NCBI GenBank assembly: GCA_031216915.1
Contig: CM062297.1
Span: 362,527,704-362,591,703 of the forward strand
Length of the DNA stretch: 64,000 nt
Origin: Pictodentalium vernedei
Taxonomy: Eukaryota > Mollusca > Scaphopoda > Dentaliida > Dentaliidae
Reading direction: 5' to 3'
The notes beneath the pieces were generated by a model that had not been told where the DNA came from, made no database searches, and was given only the letters and a program-made list of their open reading frames with translations. Positions 55,219 to 63,982 of this stretch are shown one piece after another. Made by a program: the position numbers and the translations under genes. The stretch's first letter is position 1, and each line of letters begins with the position of its first letter.

Positions 55219-55271
55219 TTTAAATATATTATTTTATACTTTCTATGATTTATATTTTATACAATTTTATA

Positions 55272-55883
55272 TTATAATAACATATTCAAAATCGGTATGT
55301 TCTTAAACGGCGAATTCTCACCGAGCAACAAACCCTTGCCGAGTCGCTCGACGTTCTGTCCACTCTTCAGATAGAGACCGTTTCCTCTCAGAGAGTTGCC
55401 ACCTCTAACGGGTTCTAGATACAATCCTTTACCGCTTTCGTCTACGTGGACATGACACACGGCTCCTCCCTTCTTCAAGAACAGTCCGCTGCCACCCATT
55501 AATTTCTCAACCGCCGAACTAGCGAGTCCCGTGAGAGCTCCCACGCCGAGAGTCTTTCCGAGAAAGGGTAGTGCCTTTGCGGCGAAGGGTAATGCTTTTG
55601 CGGCTATTCCTGCCAATAGCGGTAGGAAACCGCCTTTCATTCTCAAATTGTATCTCAATTGAGCGGGACTCATTCTCACTGTCAACCCTCTTCCATCGCG
55701 AATCGCTTTCTCTATCCTTTTGATTTGACTTCTGGTCCAGGCGATCGAATCCTGACCGCCTCTCGTCAGATCTTCGTGAGTGAATTTGAATCTCACCGCC
55801 TCGCCTCGAGTTGTTAACGCTTTCTTAAGTTTCTTCCTCTGTCCTGCGGATATGTTCACGTTTTTAACCACGTATTGTGTCAT
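55272..55883 (-). CDS. Adenovirus pX-like core or membrane-active virion protein
   Basis: A 203-residue basic protein with a pattern I know from Polintons/adintoviruses. The N-terminal half has repeated turns (LTTRGEAVRFKFTHEDLTRG; GRGLTVRMSPAQLRYNLRMK), followed by a GGFLPLLAGIAAKALPFAAK hydrophobic, membrane-active-looking stretch (about 84-125). A set of GKGLYLEPVRGG / GNGLYLKSG short repeats follows at the C-terminus. By analogy with adenovirus pX/pVI it could condense DNA or disrupt membranes during entry; that is inference. The gene is intact. TATATATATAGATAAC on the minus strand lies about 105 bases before its ATG. Neighbours are the penton-like and ATPase genes on the same strand. Confidence 0.8.
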   Translation of the reverse strand: MTQYVVKNVNISAGQRKKLKKALTTRGEAVRFKFTHEDLTRGGQDSIAWTRSQIKRIEKAIRDGRGLTVRMSPAQLRYNLRMKGGFLPLLAGIAAKALPFAAKALPFLGKTLGVGALTGLASSAVEKLMGGSGLFLKKGGAVCHVHVDESGKGLYLEPVRGGNSLRGNGLYLKSGQNVERLGKGLLLGENSPFKNIPILNMLL

Positions 55884-55983
55884 AATTCTGTTTTTTAAAA
55901 TATATTTACTTCAATTGTTTCTTGTTTAATAATTATATTAAAATAATTTTGTAAAATTAATATTGCGTTTATTTTATTTTTGT

Positions 55984-56003
55984 TATCTATATATATATAC
56001 AAT
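55984..56003 (-). promoter_or_regulatory. TATATATATAGATAA motif upstream of the pX-like gene
   Basis: On the minus strand a TATATATATAGATAAC stretch lies 100-120 bases before the start at 55883, matching the distance seen for plus-strand genes. Confidence 0.4.
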
Positions 56004-56012
56004 TTTTTGCTT

Positions 56013-56768
56013 TTATATTTCTCTTATGTGAAATCGTATCATCACCCTCTCTCCGTGAAGATCTAACAGTTCACCATTTTGATCCATCAACGTGGTTTTG
56101 AGACTATACAACGTGTCTAAAATCACTGGTAGATAAACTAAATTTCGAGGTCGCTCCACGATCTTATAACCCGGCGACACGTTTGGAAAGAAGGAATAGA
56201 TCGTCGGTTGAGCGCTACCATTCACGTAGCTTCCAGCAATCACGTCCACGTTCACCAGAATGCTATTGACTGCCAGAATGTCGACCGTATTTTCAGATGC
56301 TGCGTGGCCTCGATACATCTTTCGATCGAATCCCAACATCTTGCCTATAGAATCGTCCGTGTTGAAATCCACTCGAAAATTATCTTCCAAATTCAACATC
56401 GTCTGTAAGGTATTAGGATTGGGAGCGAGTCTGATCTTGTTGCTTCCCTTTCCATCCGTCTTCATTCGTGTCTGAATGTAATTGTTCAAATCGTCTATGT
56501 CGTAACTCCCTTTGGGAATTCGAATCTCCAACCAATCCGTTCCGTCGGAATACTTGAACGAGTTATTCTTTTCGGTGACGTTGGGAAAGGAATAATAAGT
56601 CTCCAGATTCACCAAAGCCATCTCGTAACTTTTCTCTCTATTCAATTCGATGGAAGGTTCGAATTTCATAGCGAATCGAGTCGAATCGCCACTCACCACA
56701 ATTTGAATGGATTGTTTTGCAGCCGTATTCTTGGCTATCCGTTCTAACAATTCTCCATGTTCGAACAT
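56013..56768 (-). CDS. Penton-like minor capsid protein (single jelly roll)
   Basis: A 251-residue protein with the features of the Polinton minor capsid protein: YEMALVNLETYYSFPNV, SYDIDDLNNYIQTRMK, GSNKIRLAPNPNTLQTML, DSIGKMLGFDR, AVNSILVNVDVIAGSYVNGS and QPTIYSFFPNVSPGYKIVE, ending MIRFHIREI. The family forms the pentameric vertices of the capsid next to the hexon-like protein. The length is normal and the frame undamaged. It lies 54 bases downstream of the ATPase gene on the same strand, so the two may share transcription. ATG 56768 is the first Met and gives the usual N-terminus. Confidence 0.9.
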   Translation of the reverse strand: MFEHGELLERIAKNTAAKQSIQIVVSGDSTRFAMKFEPSIELNREKSYEMALVNLETYYSFPNVTEKNNSFKYSDGTDWLEIRIPKGSYDIDDLNNYIQTRMKTDGKGSNKIRLAPNPNTLQTMLNLEDNFRVDFNTDDSIGKMLGFDRKMYRGHAASENTVDILAVNSILVNVDVIAGSYVNGSAQPTIYSFFPNVSPGYKIVERPRNLVYLPVILDTLYSLKTTLMDQNGELLDLHGERVMIRFHIREI

Positions 56769-56822
56769 TATATTTAATTTTATTTTTTTTTATTCAAAAC
56801 TAATTATTTGAAGATTTATTTT

Positions 56823-57641
56823 CTAAATTTTATTTTCACGCTCTATCCTATTATCATCAGAAACATAAAACTTGTCGAATCCGCACCGATATTTTCTGCG
56901 ATTAAATTCGCTTGTCAAATCGATCATGATGAAATTGTAAAGTCCACCATCCCAAACCCTCTTGCAGAATCTCCTGAATTCCGCCGCGCTCATGTCGTTT
57001 GCGATGTGATCGCCGTAGATGTGATTGAGATTCTTGAGATCTTGGCGAAAGAGACATAGAAAATTAGCGTTCTCCCTTATCGTCTGTCTGGGCAATCGAA
57101 AATAATTCTGCGACAGGTAGAAACAGTCCACGTTGCTGTGTCGACCCCTAACGTAATACGATTCGCATCGGTTCTGTCTCTCCAAAAGCAGATCGTCGAA
57201 AATCATGAGATTCTTATCTTCCGATTTCAGTTCCCTAGGATCCGGAACGTCGCTAGCGTTCTCATAAAATCGACACTCGACGTTCGAAGTTGCATTTCTC
57301 TTCATCAGCTCCGTCGCCGCACCGTCCAAAATGGTCGAGAGTGGAGCTCCACTCTTGTCGAATTCCTCCCTACTGTCAAAGATTCTGGCTATGACGTCCT
57401 TGGGCAATCTACGATCCATGCACTCTCGAAGCAATCTGTATTCGGGTTGAAACAAGCTCTTGCCAAACACGAACAATCTGTCGTAATCCAACCAGTCGGG
57501 TCGGGACAAGAGATTCATCAACAGATTGGTCTTTCCACAATTCGATTTTCCCACTATCAAGCCTCTTATGCTCTTGGGAAAGAACTCGTTATTCGACCTC
57601 TTGGTCGCGGCGTCGTTCCAAGACATATCTTTAATGTTCAT
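56823..57641 (-). CDS. Genome-packaging ATPase (FtsK/HerA, A32-like)
   Basis: A 272-residue P-loop ATPase. Walker A is GKSNCGKT (31-38), Walker B NLMIFDD (144-150, with D149-D150), and a sensor-like block YYVRGRHSNVDCFYLSQNYF lies at 161-180, all as in the Polinton/adenovirus IVa2/poxvirus A32-type packaging motor that threads DNA into capsids. The frame is complete. TATAAATAAATA on the minus strand (about 57728-57740) is about 95 bases before the ATG, overlapping the end of the next gene upstream. Its intactness next to the broken polymerase shows that this part of the element is better preserved. Confidence 0.93.
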   Translation of the reverse strand: MNIKDMSWNDAATKRSNNEFFPKSIRGLIVGKSNCGKTNLLMNLLSRPDWLDYDRLFVFGKSLFQPEYRLLRECMDRRLPKDVIARIFDSREEFDKSGAPLSTILDGAATELMKRNATSNVECRFYENASDVPDPRELKSEDKNLMIFDDLLLERQNRCESYYVRGRHSNVDCFYLSQNYFRLPRQTIRENANFLCLFRQDLKNLNHIYGDHIANDMSAAEFRRFCKRVWDGGLYNFIMIDLTSEFNRRKYRCGFDKFYVSDDNRIERENKI

Positions 57642-57733
57642 CTTTGTTTTATTTTGTTTGTTTGTTATTTTAGATTCTTTTCAAACGCAAATTTTTATGT
57701 TTTTCAAACTCTGTTTTTAATGTTATTATTTAT

Positions 57734-58114
57734 TTATATCGCACCATCGCGAGTTCTCTTCAATCCAGATCCACTCGTCATTTTGGCTAAATCTTGTATG
57801 AGTACCACGGCATCCTTAAAATCTTTCCAACTTTTCGGCGTTCGCTCTAACGCAGCTCGCTTCGCCGGCGGACTGATCAACTTGTCGATCAACGCGTCGG
57901 CTACCCTCTTGCCAGCCACAGAAGCTATCCTACCTCTGGCTTCGGAAGCGGCTTTCTTACCAGCACCCAAAGCCGTCTTCTTACCGACCTCAAACGCGGT
58001 CGATGCGAGTTTTCTACCCGCATCTCTCGTGAACGCTCGCATTATAGAATCGACGATGCCAGAACCGCCTTGAACGTACGTTCTGACGTATCCCCTGTTC
58101 TTTATCACCAACAT
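57734..58114 (-). CDS. Small basic glycine/alanine-rich virion-like protein
   Basis: A 126-residue basic protein. It begins MLVIKNRGYVRTYVQGGSGI, then has an alanine/glycine/lysine-rich helical stretch (KKTALGAGKKAASEARGRIA) and a tail WKDFKDAVVLIQDLAKM...GSGLKRTRDG. This composition and the GGSGI and GSGL motifs recur in small Polinton virion proteins near the ATPase gene. A DNA-condensing core or a pVI-like membrane-lytic role has been suggested for such proteins; neither can be shown here. The frame is intact. It sits 92 bases upstream of the ATPase on the same strand. Confidence 0.7.
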   Translation of the reverse strand: MLVIKNRGYVRTYVQGGSGIVDSIMRAFTRDAGRKLASTAFEVGKKTALGAGKKAASEARGRIASVAGKRVADALIDKLISPPAKRAALERTPKSWKDFKDAVVLIQDLAKMTSGSGLKRTRDGAI

Positions 58115-58254
58115 ATTTTATTTTTATGATATATTTTTGTTTTTTTCACTGGTAAATCGTTTTTGCCGTTTAAATACTTTTATTATTCTGGTGTAAAAAT
58201 TTACTGTTTTATTTTTGTTTGTTTGTTTGTTTCTCTCTACTTATTATATACACA

Positions 58255-59160
58255 TCAATCCTTCAATTCGTTCATCAGCCTTTTATAGTGGTTTTTATTC
58301 AAAACCTTCTGTCTTAACAATTCGTCAGATATAGTAACTATCTGATTATCTAATCCTGTGTTACCAGCCCGTCTGCTCGCCATCAACAAACTCAATCTCT
58401 GAGACAGAGCATTGGAATCGCTCGGAAGAAAAGTGGTTTTCACCCCTTTGCCAGTCACCGATTCGATGAACTTCTTGTTCATATCCCATATGGGTTTCAC
58501 CACTTTCGTCCACTTGTAACCTCTGTTGGCTTTGGGTCTCGTCTCTCTGGCATCGTTATTTCTCTTCATGGCGTGGGTCTGGACCAGAATGTCGCCATAA
58601 TTGTCAAAATCCTGTTCCGTGTAATCGCTGGGCTTGTCGTAAAGGAGCAATCTGCGCAGACCGTCAGTCAATTCGTATCTGTTCGAACCGACGATCAATT
58701 CATCATCCCCAATATCTACTTCCGTGTCTCCTACAAAAATCCTTCCCTCCGAATCCTTATAAAATCCATACAACTGATCTCTCTTACCGCCATCATCATC
58801 GGACGATGCGACGCTACTAGTGGTGATAGTCGAAGCTGTATCGTCGCTCTCGCTCAAATCTGTTTGAATTCCCGTGGGAACGTAATCCGGTGTAGATTGA
58901 ACGGAATACCGATTTCCAAAACTAGGAGGCAACGAACCCATTCTCAAAGAACTCTCCTTTATGGGTTTCAAATCTTCAACTATCTCCTTCCTGCTTCGCT
59001 CTTGACCCTCCGTCACGGGTTTAAATATTTTTGTGGCTTCGCGTTTGAGTTCCATCTCACCAAGACGTCTGCTCCTATCAGCTGACTGAATCCCCTTCTT
59101 AGCACGTTCATACTCGCCTAGAATTAGATCTCGGCGCCTAGGATCCATCTGTAAAAACAT
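58255..59160 (-). CDS. Conserved Polinton protein of unknown function
   Basis: A 301-residue protein. The N-terminal third is charged and helical (LILGEYERAKKGIQSADRSR). A Ser/Thr/Asp-rich linker follows at about 105-130 (SESDDTASTITTSSVASSDD). Then come a strand-rich domain (YGFYKDSEGRIFVGDTEVDI, ELTDGLRRLLLYDKPSDYTE) and a C-terminal part with LPSDSNALSQRLSLLMASRR, AGNTGLDNQIVTISDELLRQ. I recall this C-terminal pattern from many Polintons and assume it is a structural or assembly protein, but no function is established to my knowledge. It is intact and is the first minus-strand gene from the right TIR. An upstream in-frame Met at residue 5 (MDPRR) is an alternative start. Confidence 0.8.
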   Translation of the reverse strand: MFLQMDPRRRDLILGEYERAKKGIQSADRSRRLGEMELKREATKIFKPVTEGQERSRKEIVEDLKPIKESSLRMGSLPPSFGNRYSVQSTPDYVPTGIQTDLSESDDTASTITTSSVASSDDDGGKRDQLYGFYKDSEGRIFVGDTEVDIGDDELIVGSNRYELTDGLRRLLLYDKPSDYTEQDFDNYGDILVQTHAMKRNNDARETRPKANRGYKWTKVVKPIWDMNKKFIESVTGKGVKTTFLPSDSNALSQRLSLLMASRRAGNTGLDNQIVTISDELLRQKVLNKNHYKRLMNELKD

Positions 59161-59899
59161 CTTTCGTTTTTAATTGTTTTATTATTTTCAAAATTAAATG
59201 TTTAATTATATTTTTTTGTTTTTAAGTAATAAAAATCTTTCCGTCTTTAATATAATAATCTGAAAATATTCACATCTCAACTGACTGTTAATTGAATTGG
59301 AGAAGTTTAAGAATACGTTTAAACAGTACATGACAAACCGGTTTCTGATTTAACGCATTTTGACAGTAGTTTTTACATTTTGTCAAAAGATATCCATTCA
59401 CACATCAAACAACCATTCACTCATTGTCGAATTAAGAGAGAATCCCTTTGATGACTGTTAAAACAGTTTCAACACACAAAAGAAAACTGATTTTAACGCT
59501 GAGAACTTATTCATTTACAAAATCTCTCTCTGATTGCTATCATGAATATATTAAAAATTTTACCACTCAAAACCTAATTGAGCGGAAAATGCGTTTTAAA
59601 CATTCCGCTAAGTGTTTGACTCTTTCCAACAATATCCCCCAAACTCAATTTCTATTCGTCTCATCAAGACAAAACACGAATGTCTATGATACAGACCATA
59701 TTCTTAATCGACTCTTTTTGAACAAAAAACCTCATTCAGTCATAACGATAACATGTAGTTGTTTGTCTTCAATCACATTTAAAAACAGCGTAGACAGGTT
59801 AATCTATATTCCATTGACAAACAGAATATTGTTTCGTCAGTGTAATTAAAGTACCGTGACTTACACGCGACACATCAATAAGTGTTAGTTTTTACTTCA
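59161..59899. other. AT-rich spacer between the last gene and the right TIR
   Basis: A 133-codon frame at 59448-59849 (plus) has no recognisable domain and ends near the TIR; I leave it as doubtful. Words like TTAAAACAGT and CATTTTGACAGT recur (59315-59470), perhaps a regulatory region. Confidence 0.35.
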
Positions 59900-60639
59900 G
59901 GAAGACGTGACTGGGTTCGCGAATTTCTAACACACCGACAACAACACTCTTCCTTCAAAACATTTCCATCAAGTGCTTGTCAAGATCACCTCGCAATAAC
60001 GTGTGCTAGTCTCACTTCGAGAAACGCGAAGTGGGTTTGAGAGTTCGAACTCAACCTCTTCACACATTTCCATCAAGTGCTCATCGCGATCACCTCGCAA
60101 TAACGTGCGCTAGTCTCACTTTGAGAAACGCGAAGTGGGTTTGAGAGTTCGAACTCAACCTCTTCACACATTTCCATCAAGTGCTCGTCGCGATCACCTC
60201 GCAATAACGTGCGCTAATCTCACTTCGAGAAACGCGACAGTGGGTTTGAGAGTTCGAACTCAACCTCTTCACACATCATCTTGCCGATTCTAACAATCCG
60301 CAAGTAGATCTCCGTGTACGCCCCATAGGGTTTCAGTGTTAAAATCGGACGCGGATTATTAAAATCGGTAAGACGATGAGCTCGAATTATCAAAACGTTT
60401 TTTTTGCTCGCAATTTAACACAGAATCCAATGGGGAAAACTCATCTGCCGATTTCAATCAAAACGGTACATGTACGTGTACGTAAAACTACGGATTCCTC
60501 CCATAGGGTTCAGTGTTAAAAAAATTCGAGCTCACCCTAAAAACACGTACACGATTTTAACACTAAATCCTATGGAGGTGTACATGTACACGTACACGTA
60601 CATGTACAGGTGAGCTCGAATTCTCGCGTATCACCTACT
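59900..60639. repeat. Polinton right terminal inverted repeat
   Basis: Mirror of 45307-46055. It ends CTCGCGTATCACCTACT at 60639 and contains the inverted 104-bp repeats (about 59960-60275), the alternating AACACTGAATCC-type words and the ACATGTACACGTACACG palindromic stretch. Small indels relative to the left TIR show independent mutation since insertion. Confidence 0.93.
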
Positions 60640-60645
60640 AACGCA
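60640..60645. other. Polinton target-site duplication, right (AACGCA)
   Basis: Identical to 45301-45306 and directly adjoining the right TIR end. Confidence 0.93.
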
Positions 60646-60697
60646 TACAGAAAAACAATGAGATTTTAATATCCGATTTTGTTCGTATGAATCCTTC

Positions 60698-60937
60698 TTA
60701 ACACTTTGAACACCAGTGGCCGTTTTTTCGACCTGGTCACATGCTACGTCATGATGTCATTAGGGGGAGATGACTGCATGGTAAATGTGTGGTGTAGACC
60801 AATCAATATTTTCAAACTGCAGCCCTAAGGCTGACGTTGAAAATATTAATTGGTCTACCCCCAAATAATAAATATGGACTCATCCTATTGCTACCATGGA
60901 ACTGACATGGAGAATACCACCAGGGCTCAAAGGTTAA
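60698..60937. mobile_element. TTAA-flanked MITE next to the Polinton
   Basis: TTAA occurs at 60698-60701 and 60934-60937. The ends CACTTTGAACACCAGTG and, from the right, CCTTTGAGCCCTGGTGG are inverted. An internal hairpin lies at about 60798-60862 (TAGACCAATCAATATTTTCA...). It is only 52 bp from the Polinton's right edge. Confidence 0.75.
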
Positions 60938-61874
60938 AGTGAAGGATACACCTAATCATTATCTCCCCAGTCGATTGACGACACGGTAAAAAAAACGCTA
61001 GTAGTGAAACCATCGTTCTCCGTTCAGGTTTCGAGATTTTGTTCATATTCACTCAACTCAGTTGATTTGGGTTGATTTTTAACTCAACTAAATTTAGAGT
61101 GAAATTTGGAGTGTCAGCTGTCAAGAACTGTTGTTTGATGCATTGCTAAAAGCACTTACAGCCGCCACCTAACCTTTTATATAGTTGAAATTCCAGCAGA
61201 TTGCCAAATTAGTACTTATCAGTATCTGGTAAAATCACGGTGTGTTGCTTGGTTGAATAAGAAAAAGCATTACCCATTTCACAAGTGCGACACACCGCGT
61301 TCCGCAGCGAGAGGAATCGATCTGCTGAAAGTACTAACATTTGTTAACTGTCACTGCATAACATAACTTTAAAAAATCTTTGCTCGGCATCTCAGTCGCG
61401 AACAGACGTTCTAAAAAACACTGCGATTGTTTCTACGCATCAGATGGGAACGACAATGGTTTGACAACACATACCCATGAGAGAGCGGGGGGAATGTTCA
61501 AGGGCGTGAATAAGGAGGGGTGGTATAGTCAAGAACGTAACTGTGTGTGGTATTGGTATAGATTAGGCAATTTCACATCGCGTTAATACAATGATGACAG
61601 TATTATCGATTACCTAATACTATCAGGTGGAAACTCTTTAGACATAGATTGTTTCTGCGGCGCCAAAACACGGAATGTCTTCTTGGATCACTGCCAGTTA
61701 GTACGTCACCTTGAATGTGCGAGTATTTCTTCAGGCGTTAATCCGGTAAAATATTAATGCACACCAAATAAGATCATTACTACATTTACCACATTTCATT
61801 CATTCATTCATTCACACATCTGACTTCAGAGCGTGAACAACACCTAGATAGGCATGTAACTACCAGATAGACTA
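60938..61874. other. Non-genic stretch
   Basis: No gene or known element is recognised. The open frame at 61380-61586 has no family features. Confidence 0.35.
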
Positions 61875-62549
61875 GTGAAAGCCATTTCAGCTCTGGGCGT
61901 CTCATGCCCTGTCTCCTGGACTATCCAGGAAATAGGCTTGAGCGTCCACCTGAAAGTGGAGTTTGAAATTGAGAAACCAACAACAACACCAACCTCTTCG
62001 GGGAGAGGTAGTACCTTTGGAGAGAGGATCCCCTCTCCCACTGGTCCTCACCCGAAGGGGCACGGAGGCCCTGAAAAGAGACAAAGCAAGAAAAAGAAGA
62101 AGAGCCCATCGACCAAGCGCAGGGACGCCCGGCGCTTGGAGGCCTTCCGGAATAGGAAGAAAGAGTTGAGTGAGGGGGTGGAGGCTCTGGAGGCAGCCGC
62201 CAGTTCCCCTCCTAGTCCCACTGGTACACCCAATCAACTGCCGGCTCCTGAGCCGGTACAGTTGGATGAGGAACGTCCAGTGGAGACTGAGGAGGAACTG
62301 GAAGTTGCTTTTTCACCGCCTCCCACTCCTCACTCCCCCCTTCCTTCACTACCGGAAAGCCCGGGAGCGGTTAAGCCACCAACCACTTGGGAAAGGATCA
62401 TGAGAGAGGTACAGTTGGCCAAGGCAGCACAATAAAGAGCAAGAGAATATCTTAGAGAACACGGCTCTACACCACCACCACCAGCCTCATCACCATCACT
62501 ATGCCAACCTCCAAAGAAGAAAAGCCGCAAAAAGGCCAGAAGGGGATAG
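61875..62549 (+). pseudogene. Gag- or ORF1-like basic/proline-rich protein with a premature stop
   Basis: 186 codons are open to TAA at 62433-62435, and the same frame then continues 37 codons to TAG at 62547-62549 in the same style (PPPPASSPSLCQPPKKKSRK). Residues 70-100 are strongly basic (KRQSKKKKKSPSTKRRDARR), followed by Pro/Ser/Glu-rich low-complexity sequence with SPPSPTGTPNQLPAP. The SPS-x-RRD-RR pattern resembles nucleic-acid-binding gag/ORF1 proteins of retroelements. GC content and codon use differ sharply from the AT-rich surroundings. No reverse transcriptase is next to it, so it is an orphan fragment. It could instead be a host low-complexity protein exon. Confidence 0.4.
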
Positions 62550-62857
62550 ACCTTCTTTCCTCCTTCCTTTTCCTCCTTCAACACGCCTAGACATGTGTAA
62601 ACCCATCACCTGCAGCCACTGAGGGTTGAAAGGGGCTTGTCCCCAAATTCGTGCCTGCGCGCTTTCGGCGCGCCAAACCATTTCTTTTCTTTTCTCATTA
62701 CTAAATGGACAGCAAATAGTGCGACACGTGTCAGGCAATCCTGACGCGAGGTGATGTAATGTCCAGCATTTCACAGTATTGGATGAAACCATTTGCACAA
62801 GTTCAAGGGGGTACAAAAGCCATCACTAATTTGATGTATAATATATGCACTCTCTCA
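62550..62857. other. Non-genic stretch, probably the tail of the preceding retroelement-like frame
   Basis: GC-richer than average. GTGCGACACGTGTCAGGCA and GATGTAATGTCCAGCATTTC give no family match, and no poly(A) tail is evident. Confidence 0.3.
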
Positions 62858-63027
62858 ATCCTTTACCCAACGTAACGGTCAAAACCGGCCAGCGCTATTC
62901 TCAAAAATCGCCAATTAATTTTCTTTATTTTTTCATTTTTTGTCTCAAAAACATAGGTTATGACCCCTTGTTGGAACGAGCTTCTCAAGCTCGTTCCAAC
63001 GAGGGGTCATAACTTATGTTTTTGAGG
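62858..63027. mobile_element. Truncated piggyBac-like MITE (subfamily A)
   Basis: The left end CCTTTACCCAACGTAACGG and the hairpin around GAGCTTCTCAAGCTC are present, but the right end is cut after ATGTTTTTGAG at 63027. The left TTAA is lost (CAATCC). Confidence 0.8.
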
Positions 63028-63222
63028 GTTTATTCCCACTCAGCCAACCTTCCTAAAATACCAGTTAATAGGTGTGAATTACAGAAAGGTGTTAGGTTGG
63101 CTGAACGCAACTTTTGCAGTAGAGGATTAGGCTATAGTCTGTATCGTCTTACCTACATAATCAAACAACATCATATCAAAATACATCTCAACTTTATAAT
63201 AAAATCTATAAGTACCTTCACA
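63028..63222. other. Spacer before the MULE remnant
   Basis: CAGCCAACCTTCCTAAAATA and TTAGGTTGGCTGAACGC form an inverted pair (about 63040 and 63090), possibly the terminal inverted repeat of a small element. No gene is seen. Confidence 0.35.
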
Positions 63223-63982
63223 TTATTTCAATTTTAGTAATTTACTTGCTTCGTCACCAAATTCAAAAACGTCCAGATTGCCACTATGGAGTCTGTTCTT
63301 CAGTGTTTTCAAATGATTGTCTATCGTTCTGTAACGCTTTCGTCTTTTTGGTGCGAGACCTCCGGATTCAAGTTGAATCATTTTTGCTTCGTTGGTTGCC
63401 TGCAATTTCTTTAGCAACACAAGGAAAGAGTATATGTTTGGGTGAGCAGCTCTGCACATTTTTTTTATTTTGCTGTGCCAACCTTCCGCATTGTTGGTTG
63501 TTCTTGCGCCGTCGTTGTTGTGATGGTTCCATTTGCTGATGGGAACACCCTCTACCCATTGTTCGGTAACATAGTCAGTAAATGCGGTGACATCCACGGA
63601 AATGTCCTCGGCTGATTCTAAAGCATTTAGCCAGAAATCTTCAACATGTTGGACGGGAATGAGTGGAAGAAGCAGCCCTCCGGACAAGAAGTTTGACGTC
63701 ATCATCTTGATTGTAATGTCTCACTAAACCAACGGATTGAGTCTTCCTCCAGATACACTGTGTAAAGTGGAAAAAACAACCTTTAACCACCACGGACGTA
63801 AACACGCACTCCAAAACGTTCATCACCGCCGTCTCGAAGTCTATCATGAATGTATCTGGTGCAAACGTTAAGTTTCGTTGAAGAATCTCATCCTTCAGAA
63901 TGTTGAAAAATATTGAGTAAGTTGATTGAGTTTTATTTGGCAGAAGCGCGAACACCAAGGGGAAAACTTTACGGTCAACCAT
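63223..63982 (-). pseudogene. MULE-type transposase (frameshifted)
   Basis: On the minus strand, 63982-63641 reads the central catalytic region of Mutator-like transposases (LVFALLPNKTQSTYSIFF, FMIDFETAVMNVLECVF with a catalytic Asp, GCFFHFTQCIWRKTQ). After a one-base shift near 63690 the frame 63705-63223 continues with HVEDFWLNALESAEDI, YVTEQWVEGVPISKWNHHNN and NNAEGWHSKIKKM, ending in LLKLK. The first catalytic Asp and the FLYWCH/zinc-finger N-terminus would lie beyond the window end, so completeness cannot be judged. The frameshift suggests a dead copy, unless the assembly base is wrong. Confidence 0.88.

Larger units (their letters stand above)
45307..60639. mobile_element. Polinton/Maverick (adintovirus-like) element, 15.3 kb, internally deleted
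   Basis: The boundaries are defined by inverted termini (AGTAGGTGATACGCGAG...) and a 6-bp duplication. It encodes the hallmark set: retroviral-type integrase, protein-primed PolB, packaging ATPase, major and minor capsid proteins, plus PLA2-like, pX-like and other conserved proteins and an IAP. A deletion at about 49473 removed the ends of the capsid and polymerase genes. Integrase and PolB also have stops or frameshifts. It is an endogenised copy that cannot replicate on its own, although its TIRs and many virion genes are intact. The usual length of such elements is about 15-20 kb, so a loss of a few kb is plausible. Confidence 0.95.

Noticed and set aside
57138-58073. 311-codon plus-strand frame
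   Set aside because: It lies opposite the intact ATPase and basic-protein genes, which have clear motifs; a shadow frame.
58573-59085. 170-codon plus-strand frame
   Set aside because: Shadow of the conserved minus-strand Polinton protein.
59448-59849. 133-codon frame near the right TIR
   Set aside because: No domain and doubtful composition; kept only as a note in the spacer entry.
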